From positions 6,756,001-6,820,000 of the forward strand of contig NC_079881.1 in NCBI RefSeq assembly GCF_029227915.1: a stretch of 64,000 nucleotides of DNA. Reading direction: 5' to 3'. The translations under genes and the position numbers were made by a program. Below the pieces are notes generated by a model. It did not search any database and was not told the DNA's origin. It saw only the letters and a list, made by a program, of their open reading frames with translations. Source of the stretch: Hydractinia symbiolongicarpus. Lineage: Eukaryota; Cnidaria; Hydrozoa; Anthoathecata; Hydractiniidae. Positions 62,685 through 64,000 of the stretch are shown in pieces (within the stretch, counting starts at the first letter, position 1; each line of letters begins with the position of its first letter).

Positions 62685-63276
62685 ATAGGAGTCGTCTAAA
62701 TTATTTAGGGAACAATTGTGCAAGGTCTTACGTGAACTATCCATCACATAGAACACAAAAAATGATGTTTTTTTTTCAAAACATTCATAATATGAATGTT
62801 GGATATTATTTCTTGAATTGTCAAGACAACCATACAATCCAAGCCACGAAAAAGCTCAACCAAAATATTCTTCAGCAATTGTCAGTTGATTGGTTATTAC
62901 CCTTTACAGTAGAATATAGCCTTATGCACAAATTTGCGATAATCAATTGGACCTGTGCGGGAGTTTAACCTGCGACATCTCGCACCAGAAGCGAGAATCA
63001 TACTAATAGACCAACAGGCTAGGATATCATTGAAACCTCGATTGTGTCATTATTTGCAGAGAGGATTACTGAATATTTGTAGGAAAGAGGTTACAAATAG
63101 CTTCCTCGTGGGCAATGCATACAGACAAATCAGAGTGTAAAGTTGATTTGTAAAATTGTAAAGTAACATTTTTGAAACGAATCCATAAAACAACTCTGTC
63201 AAGAATCATCATTCCAGAGATAATAAATGCTTCACCGAAGCTTATGACACTTACGAATTATGTGTGATTTGTAGTT

Positions 63277-63348
63277 GGGCCAGTCTGGGAGTTGAACCCG
63301 GGACCTCTGGCACCCTAATCGAGAACCATGTCACTAGACCAACAGGCC
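63277..63348 (-). pseudogene. tRNA-Pro(AGG) pseudogene, defective family
   Basis: As 31489 with GAGAACCATG in the D stem. Confidence 0.74.
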
Positions 63349-63954
63349 ATAGGAATCGTCTAAAATATTTAGGGAACAATTTTGCAAGGTCTTACGTGAA
63401 ATATCCATCACATAGAACACAAAAAATGCTGGGTTTTTTTCAAAACATTCATAATATGAATGTTGGATATTATTTCTTGAATTGTCAAGACAACCATACA
63501 ATCCAAGCCACGAAAAAGCTCAACCAAAATATTCTTCAGCAATTGTCAGTTGATTGGTTATTACCCTTTACAGTAGAATATAGCCTTATGCACAAATTTG
63601 CGATAAGCAATTGGGCCTGTGCGGGAGTTTAACCTCCGACATCTCGCACCAGAAGCGAGAATCATACTAATAGACCAACAGGCCAGGATATCATTGAAAC
63701 CTCCGATTGTGTCATTATATGGAGGGAGGATTACTGAATATTTGTAGGAAACAGGTTACAAATAGCTTCCTCGTTGGCAATGCATACAGACAAATCGGAG
63801 TGTAATGTTGATTTGTAAAAATGTAAATTAACATTTTTGAAACGAATCCATAAAGCAACTCTGTCAAGAATTCATTTCGAGAATCGTCATTCCAGAGATA
63901 GTAAATGCTTCACCGAAGCTTATGACACTTACCAATTATGCGTGATTGTTAGTT

Positions 63955-64000
63955 GGGCCTGTCCGGGAGTTGAACCCGGGACCTCTCGCACCCTAAGCGA
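63955..64000 (-). tRNA. tRNA-Pro(AGG), partial at window end
   Basis: The visible 3' 46 bases match the clean copies through the anticodon loop; the 5' part lies outside. Confidence 0.75.

Larger units (their letters stand above)
1..64000 (-). repeat. tRNA-Pro tandem satellite, ~95 units of 664-682 bp
   Basis: The whole window repeats one unit head to tail, with no interruption by unrelated sequence. Each unit has a type-1 tRNA-Pro locus and a type-2 tRNA-Pro relic, both on the minus strand, about 337 and 342 bp apart. Two length classes dominate. The ~676-682 bp class keeps a 13-bp segment left of the type-1 locus; the 666-bp class lacks it. Spacers are AT-rich and hold two short inverted repeats but no gene. 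Open frames on either strand are by-products of the repeat. Both ends are cut inside a tRNA locus, so the array extends beyond the window. Confidence 0.97.
59292..64000 (-). repeat. Right end of the window, with a duplicated 678-bp unit
   Basis: Type-1 loci at 59895 and 60573 and the type-2 relics before them at 59553 and 60231 share private changes (GGCTGGGAG in type 1, CCAACATGCC in type 2). That marks a single-unit duplication of 678 bp. Other type-2 relics start at 60910, 61589, 62281, 62949 and 63613. The array continues past 64000. Confidence 0.87.

Noticed and set aside
1-64000. tRNA-derived SINE
   Set aside because: Copies are strictly tandem with constant spacing, without poly-A tails, target-site duplications or dispersed insertions.
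1-64000. CRISPR array or other prokaryotic repeat
   Set aside because: The repeats are about 680 bp, with conserved spacers and eukaryotic tRNA features.

Overview
The window is one continuous tandem satellite whose unit carries two tRNA-Pro-derived sequences, both on the minus strand. About 95 head-to-tail units of 664-682 bp fill the 64 kb, and the array runs off both ends. I see no credible protein-coding gene, rRNA, transposon or CRISPR array. Nuclear eukaryotic DNA is indicated by internal Pol III A and B boxes, an AGG anticodon for proline, no encoded CCA end, and a long homogenised satellite. The mature sequence resembles animal tRNA-Pro (GTTGGTCTAGTGG D arm, C73), so an animal is my best guess, but the clade cannot be fixed from this window.

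Unit plan, read on the plus strand: type-1 locus (72 bp, complement of tRNA-Pro), then about 265 bp of AT-rich spacer containing a perfect 9-bp-arm inverted repeat, then a type-2 locus (72 bp, eroded tRNA-Pro relic), then about 270 bp of spacer containing a second inverted repeat (AAAAATGT / ACATTTTT). The two half-units (about 337 and 342 bp) keep faint similarity outside the tRNA parts, so the unit looks like an old dimer of one tRNA-plus-flank segment.

Type-1 loci fall into families. The first is clean AGG copies: 16 with no unexpected mismatch, plus several with only G-T wobbles or one mismatch. The second is a GGG-anticodon family that has lost the G53-C61 pair. The third is a defective family (spelled ggccagt at the 3' acceptor) with T5-T68, C29-C41 and A31-G39 mismatches, some copies of which read ATG. 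A few single copies have drifted to AGA, GGT or AGC. Type-2 loci are uniformly damaged in the D loop, T loop and anticodon.

Layout: 1-5.93 kb, divergent mixed units; 5.93-12.34 kb, ten units at almost exactly 666 bp; 12.34-23.1 kb, a four-unit higher-order repeat; 23.1-28.3 kb, mixed units with a deletion junction at 25,912/25,913 that truncates a tRNA; 28.3-45.9 kb, a large higher-order repeat in which about 7.4 kb recurs at a shift of 10,143 bp; 45.9-55.2 kb, mixed units with a mosaic tRNA; 55.2-59.3 kb, an apparently perfect 2,040-bp tandem duplication; 59.3-64 kb, mixed units with a duplicated 678-bp unit and a second mosaic tRNA. The pattern is ongoing unequal exchange and gene conversion over a tRNA-bearing satellite. 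How many copies are transcribed cannot be told from sequence.
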